This document shows positions 38,024 to 45,588 of a DNA stretch of 64,000 nt, in pieces (the first letter of the stretch is position 1; every line of letters begins with the position of its first letter). The notes beneath the pieces were generated by a model. It was given only the letters and a program-made list of their open reading frames with translations, was not told the origin of the DNA and did not search any database. This stretch comes from Bacteriovorax stolpii (lineage in GTDB: Bacteria; Bdellovibrionota; Bacteriovoracia; Bacteriovoracales; Bacteriovoracaceae). The position numbers were made by a program, and so were the translations under genes. The DNA is taken from the NCBI GenBank assembly GCA_945883845.1, contig CAMCYI010000007.1, positions 88,754 to 152,753 of the forward strand, read 5' to 3'.

Positions 38024-39490
38024 TCATGATAATAGCCCCAGGACTGCTTTGAACATTTCGTCCGAAGCCTTGATCACTTTTGCAGAAGCTTCGTAAGCAT
38101 TCTGATAGCGCACCATATTCGCAGCTTCTTCATCGAGAGAGACTCCAGTTAGTCTTTCTTTGAAGGACTTCGCCTGGGCGAGAATTCCTGCAGATTGTTC
38201 AGTATCAATTTTCGCCTTACCAGTTTGTAAGCCGATGTTTCCGACAGACTTTAAGTATTGTTCTTCAAACGTCGTCGTTCCATCGCCGAGAACTTTCTCG
38301 TGCTGGAGTTTAGAGATCGCAAGGATCACGCGGTTATCACCAGGCTTGTTAGCCTCGAGACCTGCAGCGATGTTATTTGGATCTTTTTCGATGTCGTCAG
38401 AAATTTCGATGTATTCAGCCGCCCGGGTCATGTCGAGTGGCTCTTTGAAAAAGTTGATACCTGTTACTTTCTGAGCTGCTGCGTTTGGAACAGGATTTCC
38501 CTGAGCATCAACTGGCACGGGATGATTGGCAAATCCACGACGGTGAATCGCGTTCACTGAATGAACAAGTCCGTGAGCGAGTTCATCAATTTGTTTTTCA
38601 AGTCCCACGATCTCTACGTTACGGGTCTTGAGCTGGGCTCCAAGAGTACCGCCTTTGATCGAATCAGAGATATGAAGTGATTGTCTGTTGGTGAAGAAAA
38701 CTTCGATGTTACCTTTGTCCGCAGTATTTTTTCCTGCTTTCAAAACGGAGCCTACAGAAAGTTCCTGAGCGAGTCCGCCTGAAACAATAGAGCCAACACC
38801 TACGACGTTAACAACGAACTGACCCTGGTTGTCTGAGTAAGATGATATAGGGAAGAATTCAGCGAGAGTTCTGATGGCCTTGTCGCGTTGATCGCGAAGA
38901 TCGTTTGCCATTCCACCAGAAACTTCCTGAATATTGATCTCTTTATTGAGCTTGCCGATCTGTCCTGTGAGACCGTTAATCTCATCAACAGACAATTTGA
39001 TCTTATTGTTGATGTTCGAGCGGACGGAATCAAGGTTGTCCTGAATGCGGTGGAAGTCGCCTGTGACAATTTTTGCATTCTCTTTCACAGAGTTTCTGAT
39101 CGTCTCATTCTCGGGTTGATTGGAGAGTTCACGGAATGAGTTGAAGAAGCGGTTGAGAACTTTGTTCATTCCTTCAGAATTGATCTCGTTGAAAATTTCT
39201 TCAACGTGTCCAAGCTGAGTTGTTCTTTCATCATCAAACTTATTATTGGTGAGTGAGCTGTTGAGTTTCTTTTCGATGAGCTCGTCGTGCTGACGACGGA
39301 TACTCTGAATTTCTACGCCTGTACCGACGACGTAATCGCCTTCCGGGAGACTGTGACCAGTCTTGGTTTTAACTTCCTGACGTGAGAAGCCTTCGGTATT
39401 GGCATTGGCAATGTTATGCGACGTCGTCGCCATCGACTGCTTCGCTGTGAACAGGCCCGATTTACCAATATTTAAAAGGTCAGCACCCAA
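38024..39490 (-). CDS. flgK: Flagellar hook-associated protein FlgK
   Basis: First hook-filament junction protein (HAP1). It starts LLNIGKSGLFTAKQSMATTS followed by HNIANANTEGFSRQEV, the conserved rod/hook N-terminal motif, and ends with the NMVRYQNAYEASAKVIKASD bundle helix. 488 residues is typical. TTG 39490 has AGGA upstream. A chaperone gene, flgN, lies just upstream. Confidence 0.96.
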   Translation of the reverse strand: MGADLLNIGKSGLFTAKQSMATTSHNIANANTEGFSRQEVKTKTGHSLPEGDYVVGTGVEIQSIRRQHDELIEKKLNSSLTNNKFDDERTTQLGHVEEIFNEINSEGMNKVLNRFFNSFRELSNQPENETIRNSVKENAKIVTGDFHRIQDNLDSVRSNINNKIKLSVDEINGLTGQIGKLNKEINIQEVSGGMANDLRDQRDKAIRTLAEFFPISSYSDNQGQFVVNVVGVGSIVSGGLAQELSVGSVLKAGKNTADKGNIEVFFTNRQSLHISDSIKGGTLGAQLKTRNVEIVGLEKQIDELAHGLVHSVNAIHRRGFANHPVPVDAQGNPVPNAAAQKVTGINFFKEPLDMTRAAEYIEISDDIEKDPNNIAAGLEANKPGDNRVILAISKLQHEKVLGDGTTTFEEQYLKSVGNIGLQTGKAKIDTEQSAGILAQAKSFKERLTGVSLDEEAANMVRYQNAYEASAKVIKASDEMFKAVLGLLS

Positions 39491-39502
39491 TCCCTGGTTC
39501 CT

Positions 39503-40006
39503 TTACTTAGCTAGCTGTCTGGTCATCCCATCAGCGCCGTAAGTGGAGTAAGTTTTCTTCCCTGAAAACCCTTGCTTAACATCTCTCAACGAAATCATCG
39601 CTTTATTCAGGAACAATTGATTCTTGCGATTTTGTTCCTGGATCTTCGTCACGATATCGATCAGAAGAGAATTTAAATTTTGAAGTGCAGGGATACCATT
39701 CGCTTTATCCAGATCACTGAACGCAGCTACGAGGTCTCCAGCTTTTTTTACCGGAGTTGCAACGATGCCTGTGTTATTGAGCTGGTCAATGAGGTTGGCA
39801 CGTTCGCGTTCAAGTTCATTGATCTTCGCGATGATTTCTTCTTTCACCGGGATCATGGTTTCAAGCTTATCAATGTCACTCTCAAGAAGAGTGAGGTACT
39901 CAGCGCAAGTGAGCTCATAAAGATCTCTGTGAAGACGACAGAAGCTTTCCCAAACGGTAACAACGTTATGGTAGTAAAACTTCTTCTCATCTAGACGATT
40001 CGTCAT
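39503..40006 (-). CDS. flgN: FlgN-like flagellar export chaperone
   Basis: A 167-residue, almost entirely helical protein (YELTCAEYLTLLESDIDKLE, VKEEIIAKINELERERANLI, NSLLIDIVTKIQEQNRKNQL) between flgM and flgK, where FlgN is normally found. FlgN-type chaperones bind FlgK and FlgL before export. The position and coiled-coil pattern support the name; the sequence itself is not very specific. Confidence 0.8.
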   Translation of the reverse strand: MTNRLDEKKFYYHNVVTVWESFCRLHRDLYELTCAEYLTLLESDIDKLETMIPVKEEIIAKINELERERANLIDQLNNTGIVATPVKKAGDLVAAFSDLDKANGIPALQNLNSLLIDIVTKIQEQNRKNQLFLNKAMISLRDVKQGFSGKKTYSTYGADGMTRQLAK

Positions 40007-40017
40007 GGTCTTAATCC

Positions 40018-40347
40018 TTAAAATTCAGAAGTGAGGATTTTATCTGCCAGGCCATCGTAATCAACTTCATATGTGCCTGCCTGGATCTGAGCTTTCAGAC
40101 GTGCGATCTTCTCAGAGTTATCCTGTTCCGGTGCAGTCATCGCGGCTTTCTTGATGCGTGAGAAATCTTTTACACCTTCAGGAATAGTCACTTTTGCATC
40201 TGTCGCTGTTTTGTCCTGAAGTTCTGAGGCACGCTCCGTCGTGTTGCGCTTGACACCGTCAACTGCTCCGCCATTCTGAGTAGAATTGGTTTCGATGTTT
40301 CTTCCACGAGGGAAAAAGTTCGAGCGGGTGTCGATACTGTTACTCAT
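40018..40347 (-). CDS. flgM: Anti-sigma-28 factor FlgM
   Basis: A 109-residue protein with a disordered Asn/Thr-rich N-terminus and the C-terminal FlgM helices: RIKKAAM, NSEKIARLKAQIQAGTYEVD and YDGLADKILTSEF. FlgM holds the flagellar sigma factor inactive until the hook is complete and is then exported. The presence of flgM implies that a FliA exists elsewhere, which supports the sigma-28-like promoter at 18.8 kb. It overlaps the rod-binding protein gene by 8 bases. Confidence 0.92.
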   Translation of the reverse strand: MSNSIDTRSNFFPRGRNIETNSTQNGGAVDGVKRNTTERASELQDKTATDAKVTIPEGVKDFSRIKKAAMTAPEQDNSEKIARLKAQIQAGTYEVDYDGLADKILTSEF

Positions 40348-40702
40348 TTGTATTCTCCTTCAGGGTGTCCGTCATTCCTTGACGTTCTACCGGGTGCGCA
40401 TTTTTTAAATACTGTTTCATGTGCTGAGGCACAATCTGATCCAGGATGACTTTCTTCACACCGAGACCCGTATCTGATTTTGCCATAAGTTGTGCTCTTT
40501 CGTAATCCATGAGGGAATTGTAGTACTCCATCGCGGAAGAATCAGGCGTTTCCTTAGGGACAGACTTGCGCATTTCAGCGAGGAGGTGAGTTGTAAAGTT
40601 CGTCTCCATGCCTTCAGCGATGTCTTCGTACGGTTTAACAGGATTGGTTTTTTGAGCTGTCGGTGAGCCTTGAAAAGTCGGCTTGATTTGCACTCTTACC
40701 AT
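40340..40702 (-). CDS. flgJ: FlgJ-type rod-binding protein without muramidase domain
   Basis: A 120-residue protein matching only the N-terminal rod-binding half of FlgJ: EDIAEGMETNFTTHLLAEMR and AMEYYNSLMDYERAQLMAKS. The C-terminal glucosaminidase domain of enteric FlgJ is absent, as in many non-enteric bacteria. ATG 40702 has AGG directly against it. GTG 40693, three codons in, has AGGA 8 bases upstream and may be the real start. Confidence 0.88.
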   Translation of the reverse strand: MVRVQIKPTFQGSPTAQKTNPVKPYEDIAEGMETNFTTHLLAEMRKSVPKETPDSSAMEYYNSLMDYERAQLMAKSDTGLGVKKVILDQIVPQHMKQYLKNAHPVERQGMTDTLKENTNE

Positions 40703-40834
40703 CCTGGTGTTCTGACCCCATCATCCTGATGAGATTCTACCTAAAGTTTAGCATTTTTTTAGAGGGGGGTGTTAGCTAAAAAGACCTCTGGGAAATTTGT
40801 ACCACTTCGAGGGGAATCTGGTGTCAAAACCGAA

Positions 40835-41833
40835 CTAGATAAGTTCGATCTCGGCTACCAGAGAGCCATTATGTTTGAGGGCCTGGAAGATCGAAATCAG
40901 GTCTTCCGGAGTTGTTCCAAGGGCGTTCAGGGCCTTGACTAAGTCGTTGATTGTTGTCGATTGCTCGATCACGTGAAAAGCTTTCTTACCTGACTCATCT
41001 GATCCGCCTTTAACTTCAAGGACAAGGTCACCATGGCTCACAGCAGATTTCTTCAAAACAATGTCGCCACCGGCAACCAGGGTTCCGGTACGTTCATTGA
41101 TCACTATACGGGCAGCCACATCAGAGACAACCTTATAGTTTTCGATGTTAGCAAGGAGCTCAACAACTTTACGCTCGTAGTAGCTTGGGATAATCACATC
41201 GATTGTCGTAGCGTCTGAAGCAGTCGCGTATTTCCCACCGAGTTCCTGATTAATTGTGCGTTCGATTCGGGCCGCAGTTGTGAAGTCTGGATTATTGAGG
41301 GCCATGCGAATGGCCTTTTTTTCATTGAAAGCAACTTCGAGTTCTTTTTCAATTGTTCCACCGTCAGGAATTCGTGCCGTCGTCGCCATTTTTTTACCGT
41401 TCTCAAGTCCTCCGATGGAAAGGGGACCGTTTGATACAGCGTAAATTTGTCCGTCCCCACCTTTGAGTGGAGTGACGAGGAGAGTTCCTCCTGCGAGTGA
41501 ACCAGCATCTCCGATAGAAGAAACTGTTACATCAAGACGCTGACCAACGCGGCCAAAAGCCGGAAGTTTTGCTGTTACGATAACAGCAGCAACGTTTTTA
41601 GAAGTCACTTCTTTCTGAGGATTTAGTCCGAGAGTTTGAAACATTTTTTTGAGAGATGTATTCGTAATTTCACCGCCACCGTCACCAGTGCCGTTGAGGC
41701 CGATAACGAGCCCGTATCCGATCAGCGGATTTTCACGCACACCTTTGACAGTTACGAGGTCTTTGATTCTGCTTGAGTTCGCAAATCCAGTTGCTGTAAA
41801 TGTTAAAAGCAAAAACGGTAAAAATCTGATCAT
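40835..41833 (-). CDS. flgI: Flagellar P-ring protein FlgI
   Basis: Forms the ring around the rod in the peptidoglycan. A signal peptide (MIRFLPFLLLTFTATGFA) is followed by RIKDLVTVKGVRENPLIGYG, LVIGLNGTGDGG, VIVTAKLPAFGRVGQRLDVT and the C-terminal LVKALNALGTTPEDLISIFQ. 332 residues is slightly short for FlgI but complete. It overlaps flgH by 4 bases. Confidence 0.97.
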   Translation of the reverse strand: MIRFLPFLLLTFTATGFANSSRIKDLVTVKGVRENPLIGYGLVIGLNGTGDGGGEITNTSLKKMFQTLGLNPQKEVTSKNVAAVIVTAKLPAFGRVGQRLDVTVSSIGDAGSLAGGTLLVTPLKGGDGQIYAVSNGPLSIGGLENGKKMATTARIPDGGTIEKELEVAFNEKKAIRMALNNPDFTTAARIERTINQELGGKYATASDATTIDVIIPSYYERKVVELLANIENYKVVSDVAARIVINERTGTLVAGGDIVLKKSAVSHGDLVLEVKGGSDESGKKAFHVIEQSTTINDLVKALNALGTTPEDLISIFQALKHNGSLVAEIELI

Positions 41834-42594
41834 TGCTCTTCCCTATTAATAATGAACACTCTCGACTCCAGAAGGCGGTCGGAGTTCACATAATCATTTT
41901 CCATGATATCTTTTCTCGACACAAGCGCCTGTACTTCGATGGCCCTTTTTTCCTTCTTAAAAATAACTTCCTTGTGTCCGCGTAAAAGGATGTAGTCCTT
42001 GCTGATTTCCTCAGTCACTGTTCCGGAAATTTTATCGTACACTTTCATGTCCATCTCGTGATGATCATTGGCCCCAGCGGGAGGTGTTGCAGGAGCAGCG
42101 GCTGCTTTTTCGCCTTCTTTGCCTTCTTTTTTCTTGTCCTTTTTGGGTTTATCCGGAAACGTACGTTTTAACTCTGCCGAAATCTGATTTCTCAGGTTCT
42201 CGAGGACATTAATGATGACCATGTCACCAGTATGTTTGTCGTTCTGGTATGTGAAAAGCGATGAAGAAGAACCCTGGTTGGCCCAAAGACTGCCGTCACC
42301 TTCAGAATCAGTGAAGTCGCTCGCTTTATGTCTTTGCGGTCTGTAGTCACGTTTGACAGGCGGCTTATAGGCGCTACCTGGACCTGATCCGTTAAGAGAG
42401 TAGGTCACTGGATCTTTTACGGGGCGTTTATCGCCATCCGGACGAAGTCGTCTGTATCGGGCGAAGTGATCTTTCTCTTCTTTCACCTTTACTCGACCGC
42501 GACCTTCCTCACGGTCAATTTGACGGTGAACGTTTGTCACATAGCCGGCACATGAGACTAAAAATAATAAAAAGAAAATTGTGAAACTTTTCAT
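41830..42594 (-). CDS. flgH: Flagellar L-ring lipoprotein FlgH
   Basis: Outer-membrane ring subunit with lipobox LVSC (Cys15). The GSLWANQGSSSSLFTYQNDK and GDMVIINVLENL segments match FlgH, followed by LLRGHKEVIFKKEKRAIEVQ and the C-terminal SDRLLESRVFI. An unusual Lys/Glu then Ala/Pro-rich insertion (about residues 148-178) interrupts the usual core, and the first ~85 residues are a basic, probably disordered linker. It overlaps flgA and flgI by 4 bases each. Confidence 0.9.
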   Translation of the reverse strand: MKSFTIFFLLFLVSCAGYVTNVHRQIDREEGRGRVKVKEEKDHFARYRRLRPDGDKRPVKDPVTYSLNGSGPGSAYKPPVKRDYRPQRHKASDFTDSEGDGSLWANQGSSSSLFTYQNDKHTGDMVIINVLENLRNQISAELKRTFPDKPKKDKKKEGKEGEKAAAAPATPPAGANDHHEMDMKVYDKISGTVTEEISKDYILLRGHKEVIFKKEKRAIEVQALVSRKDIMENDYVNSDRLLESRVFIINREEQ

Positions 42595-43466
42595 AATTCT
42601 ACTAACACCTTATTTACGTCTATAACTTTACCCTGATATTTTTTGTTTTTTTGAGCGTGATACACTTCAACGAGTTCGCCAAGTGTACCGTTGTTGCGGC
42701 TTATTCCCTGAGTTTTGATCCTCACCATCTGGTTTTCGAGAATGACATCTGTCTTTAATCCAGCCTTAACGAGATTGACAGCATTGAGATCTGAGAGTCG
42801 AAGAAGTTCACCATTTCGGATAGGCTTATTGGTCTTATAAAATTTAAGCACTGAAAGATCGCTCACTAAATCAGTGTGCGGAATTGATTCAACATACTCT
42901 TCTTTGATGGAGTCCTGATTTACGTCAGAAAATGAATTGAGATACGTTGTCGTACGGTAAGCCTTCACCATTTTTGCAAAATCCGCAGTGACAACCATCG
43001 ATCGGTAAGTACCGTCAAAACCTTTGATATCAACGTTCACTGGTTGCTGAGTTCCATACAGACAAGCTTCACATGAAAGTGAAAGCTGATCGCCAGGAGA
43101 AAGAGCGAGAATGTTTCCAGTGTTTACGGATCTGGTTGCCTTAACCTGCATTCCTGCCGGAAGAAGGAGTTGCTCACGGATGATACTCTTCAATTGCGTG
43201 ACCTGGATCATGTAAGGAGTAAACTGCATCCCTGCATGACCACGAGAAGACATCATCTCACTCAACTGCGCAGAAGAAATTCTCCCATCAAGTTTGGTGA
43301 GGAGTTGATAAAGATCAGTGATCTTCGCCTCGCTACAGTCTTTTTGCGTGAAAAAATTCTGAGTTTGCCCTTCACCCAGAATCACCATGAGACCCGGTAA
43401 AGCGACGCTACATCCCCATGTGGAAATGCTGGTCATAATTAGTGATAGAGCGATAAAGATTTTCAT
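42591..43466 (-). CDS. flgA: Flagellar P-ring assembly chaperone FlgA
   Basis: Periplasmic chaperone for FlgI. Signal peptide (MKIFIALSLIMTSISTWG), then a long N-terminal region and the C-terminal SAF-like/FlgA core: TNKPIRNGELLRLSDLNAVN, DVILENQMVRIKTQGISRNN and NKKYQGKVIDVNKVLVEL. Position between flgG and flgH is the standard one. Confidence 0.92.
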   Translation of the reverse strand: MKIFIALSLIMTSISTWGCSVALPGLMVILGEGQTQNFFTQKDCSEAKITDLYQLLTKLDGRISSAQLSEMMSSRGHAGMQFTPYMIQVTQLKSIIREQLLLPAGMQVKATRSVNTGNILALSPGDQLSLSCEACLYGTQQPVNVDIKGFDGTYRSMVVTADFAKMVKAYRTTTYLNSFSDVNQDSIKEEYVESIPHTDLVSDLSVLKFYKTNKPIRNGELLRLSDLNAVNLVKAGLKTDVILENQMVRIKTQGISRNNGTLGELVEVYHAQKNKKYQGKVIDVNKVLVEL

Positions 43467-43468
43467 TA

Positions 43469-44254
43469 TTACCTGATGTTATTTACGGTTTGGAGCATTT
43501 GATCTGCGACACCCATGACTTTCGAATTCATTTCATAAGCACGTTGAGCTTTAATTAGATCTGTCATTTCATTCATGACGTTGACGTTGGAAGCTTCAAT
43601 CGCACCTTGCATGAGATTTCCTGAACCGTTTTCACCGGCAGTGTTCTGAATGGCCTGACCTGAACCTGCTGTAGCAGCAAGAAGGTTACCCCCGTCAGAT
43701 CGCAGACCTACCGGGTTTACGAAAGTGAAGACTGGGATTGTTCCAAGAACAGAAGGCTCAACTGAGTCGCGGCTCCAGGCTTCAACTAGTCCATTTTCAG
43801 CGATGTTAATTTTCATGATGTTCGGAGGTACAACAACTCCAGGAAATACTTTATGACCAGCACGAGTCACGAGATTCCCCTGGGCATCGACATTGAAACT
43901 TCCGTCACGGGTATATTTCATTTCCCCATTTGGGCTTACGATTCCCATGAATCCTTCGCCGTTAACCATAAGATCGTAAGGGTTATTGGTCATCTGAACC
44001 GCACCCTGCGAATGAATTTTTCTCGTCGCAGAAACTTTCGCTCCTGAACCCACCTGAAGGCCAACGTTATAGTCAGTGTTACCTGAAGATTTTGCTCCGG
44101 CTTCCTGAACAGTTTCGTAGAGGAGATCATCAAACTCGGTACGTGCTTTCTTGAAGCCAGTAGTGTTCACGTTCGCGATGTTGTTCGAGATCGTGTTAAC
44201 GTTTGATTCCTGTGCGGCCATACCCGTTGCAGCAGTGTGGAGTGCTCTGATCAT
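43469..44254 (-). CDS. flgG: Flagellar distal rod protein FlgG
   Basis: MIRALHTAATGMAAQESNV and NTISNNIANVNTTGFKKARTE are the conserved rod-protein start, GEGFMGIVSPNGEMKYTRDG and GRVGLRSDGGNL-type strands the middle, and the C-terminus VNVMNEMTDLIKAQRAYEMN is diagnostic. 261 residues matches FlgG closely. It begins 11 bases after flgF. Confidence 0.97.
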   Translation of the reverse strand: MIRALHTAATGMAAQESNVNTISNNIANVNTTGFKKARTEFDDLLYETVQEAGAKSSGNTDYNVGLQVGSGAKVSATRKIHSQGAVQMTNNPYDLMVNGEGFMGIVSPNGEMKYTRDGSFNVDAQGNLVTRAGHKVFPGVVVPPNIMKINIAENGLVEAWSRDSVEPSVLGTIPVFTFVNPVGLRSDGGNLLAATAGSGQAIQNTAGENGSGNLMQGAIEASNVNVMNEMTDLIKAQRAYEMNSKVMGVADQMLQTVNNIR

Positions 44255-44265
44255 AATCCCCCTAT

Positions 44266-45108
44266 TTAAAATTTACCGATGTCATTAGCGGCCTTCCCGG
44301 AAATGCTGTCGTAAGCATTGATCGCTTTTTGAATAGATTCGAAATGACGGTGAGCCTTGATGAGCTCCGACATTTCTTCAATCGCATTCACGTTCGATCC
44401 CTCGAGAAAACCCTGATTCACGGTTGTTTTAACGTTCGTTCTGTTAATATTTGTTTCATCCGGAGTAATGAAGAGCGAGTTGCCTTCTTTGCGGAGTGCA
44501 TGTCTGTCTGTGAATTCAATAACTGATAACTTGCTGATGGCACCATTTTTCGTCATCACATCACCCTCAAGGTTGATGGTGATTTTGGCATCAGTTGGAA
44601 TACGAATGGTTCTTTCTTCTGGCTTTGGAAATGAACCCGCAGATGCAGGCTCGCGCAAGGATTCCGGCGAAGCGTTGAGAGCGCTCAACACTTTGAAGCC
44701 CTGATCGTTAACGAGTTCGCCTTCCTTACTAATAGAGAGATTTCCTTTGCGGGTAAATCGTACTCCATTCGGCGTAAGAATTTCGATGAAGCCTTCTCCC
44801 TGAAGTGCCACATCAAGTGGGTTCTGGGTTGGAATCATCTGTCCTTGCTCATGAACAGTGAAACTTCCATCAACAGCAACCATGGCATTCTCAGCACCTT
44901 GTGTGTGATAGAAATCGTCAGGCGAAAATTCTTTTCTAGGAATATGGATATCCTGATCAGCACCAGAAAGCGCAGTCAGTTGTTCCTTGAATACAAGCTG
45001 ATCTTTTTTAAAGCCCACGGTGTTAGCGTTCGCCACATTGTTGGCGATAGTTTCGACTTTACGCTGTTGCGCTATCTGTCCTGATAGCGGCACCCATATG
45101 TTCTTCAG
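44266..45108 (-). CDS. flgF: Flagellar proximal rod protein FlgF, probable CTG start
   Basis: Rod protein homologous to FlgG: VETIANNVANANTVGFKKDQ, GEGFIEILTPNGVRFTRKGN and SNVNAIEEMSELIKAHRHFE. The first ATG/GTG/TTG in frame is GTG 45093, but the codons before it read K-N-I-W, and FlgF proteins begin M-K-x-I-W-V-P-L-S-G. The codon five earlier is CTG (45108) with AAGGAG 5 bases upstream, so CTG is the likely start, giving 280 residues. First gene of the flagellar operon, 45 bases after the predicted transcription start of a sigma-54 promoter. Confidence 0.88.
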   Translation of the reverse strand: MKNIWVPLSGQIAQQRKVETIANNVANANTVGFKKDQLVFKEQLTALSGADQDIHIPRKEFSPDDFYHTQGAENAMVAVDGSFTVHEQGQMIPTQNPLDVALQGEGFIEILTPNGVRFTRKGNLSISKEGELVNDQGFKVLSALNASPESLREPASAGSFPKPEERTIRIPTDAKITINLEGDVMTKNGAISKLSVIEFTDRHALRKEGNSLFITPDETNINRTNVKTTVNQGFLEGSNVNAIEEMSELIKAHRHFESIQKAINAYDSISGKAANDIGKF

Positions 45109-45162
45109 AGAGACTCCTTCATCCTGATGGAGTGGGCGGGAAATGCCCTGTAGGCAAATTTT

Positions 45163-45178
45163 AGCAACGAGAGTGCCA
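45163..45178 (-). promoter_or_regulatory. Sigma-54 promoter of the flagellar operon
   Basis: On the minus strand TGGCAC (45178-45173), 5 bases, TTGCT (45167-45163): the -24 GG and -12 GC have the required 12-base offset, matching TGGCACG-N4-TTGCW at all but one position. Transcription would begin near 45152, about 45 bases before the flgF CTG start. It needs RpoN and an NtrC-type activator. Confidence 0.8.
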
Positions 45179-45306
45179 TAAACCTAGCATGGGCAATTTT
45201 CTCCGCTAATCTTAACCCTTTGAAACCTTGTCTGGGACCCTCATTTATGAGAGTCTTTGGGCTCAACAAGTGTCAAAACGATAACAGTATTTTTTTTGAG
45301 AATGCC

Positions 45307-45525
45307 ATGGTTACACCAACTGCCCCAAATTTTGAAAATTCACTCCTCGATCTGGAGAAAATTGTCCGAGAATTAGAGTCAGGTGACGTCAGCCTGGATG
45401 ACAGTCTGAGAAAATTTGAGCAAGGAATTGAGCTCTACAAAAAATGTCGTCAGACTCTGGAAACAGCCGAGAAGAAAATCAAAATCCTGAGCGATAGTCT
45501 CAAAGAAATAGATTATAAAGAGTAG
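45307..45525 (+). CDS. xseB: Exodeoxyribonuclease VII small subunit
   Basis: A 72-residue protein from ATG 45307: FENSLLDLEKIVRELESGDV, SLDDSLRKFEQGIELYKKCR and LETAEKKI, the full XseB signature. It pairs with XseA to cut single-stranded DNA in repair. xseA is not in the window. An in-frame extension to 45220 has no support. It is divergent from the flagellar operon. Confidence 0.93.
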   Translation: MVTPTAPNFENSLLDLEKIVRELESGDVSLDDSLRKFEQGIELYKKCRQTLETAEKKIKILSDSLKEIDYKE

Positions 45526-45549
45526 TCCTTTCCTTAAATCCAAATTCCC

Positions 45550-45578
45550 TTAAAATGTACAGACAGTCTTCTTATATA
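45550..45578 (+). promoter_or_regulatory. Possible promoter of the penicillin-binding protein gene
   Basis: TTAAAA (45550-45555), a 17-base spacer and TATATA (45573-45578), ending 10 bases before the TTG start; the start of transcription would leave almost no leader, so the site is uncertain. Confidence 0.25.
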
Positions 45579-45588
45579 AGGATGTTTT

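Noticed and set aside
40742..40749. Perfect sigma-28 -35 octamer TAAAGTTT in the flgI-flgJ gap
   Set aside because: The sequence 11 bases downstream does not resemble the -10 box, and it points against the flagellar operon.
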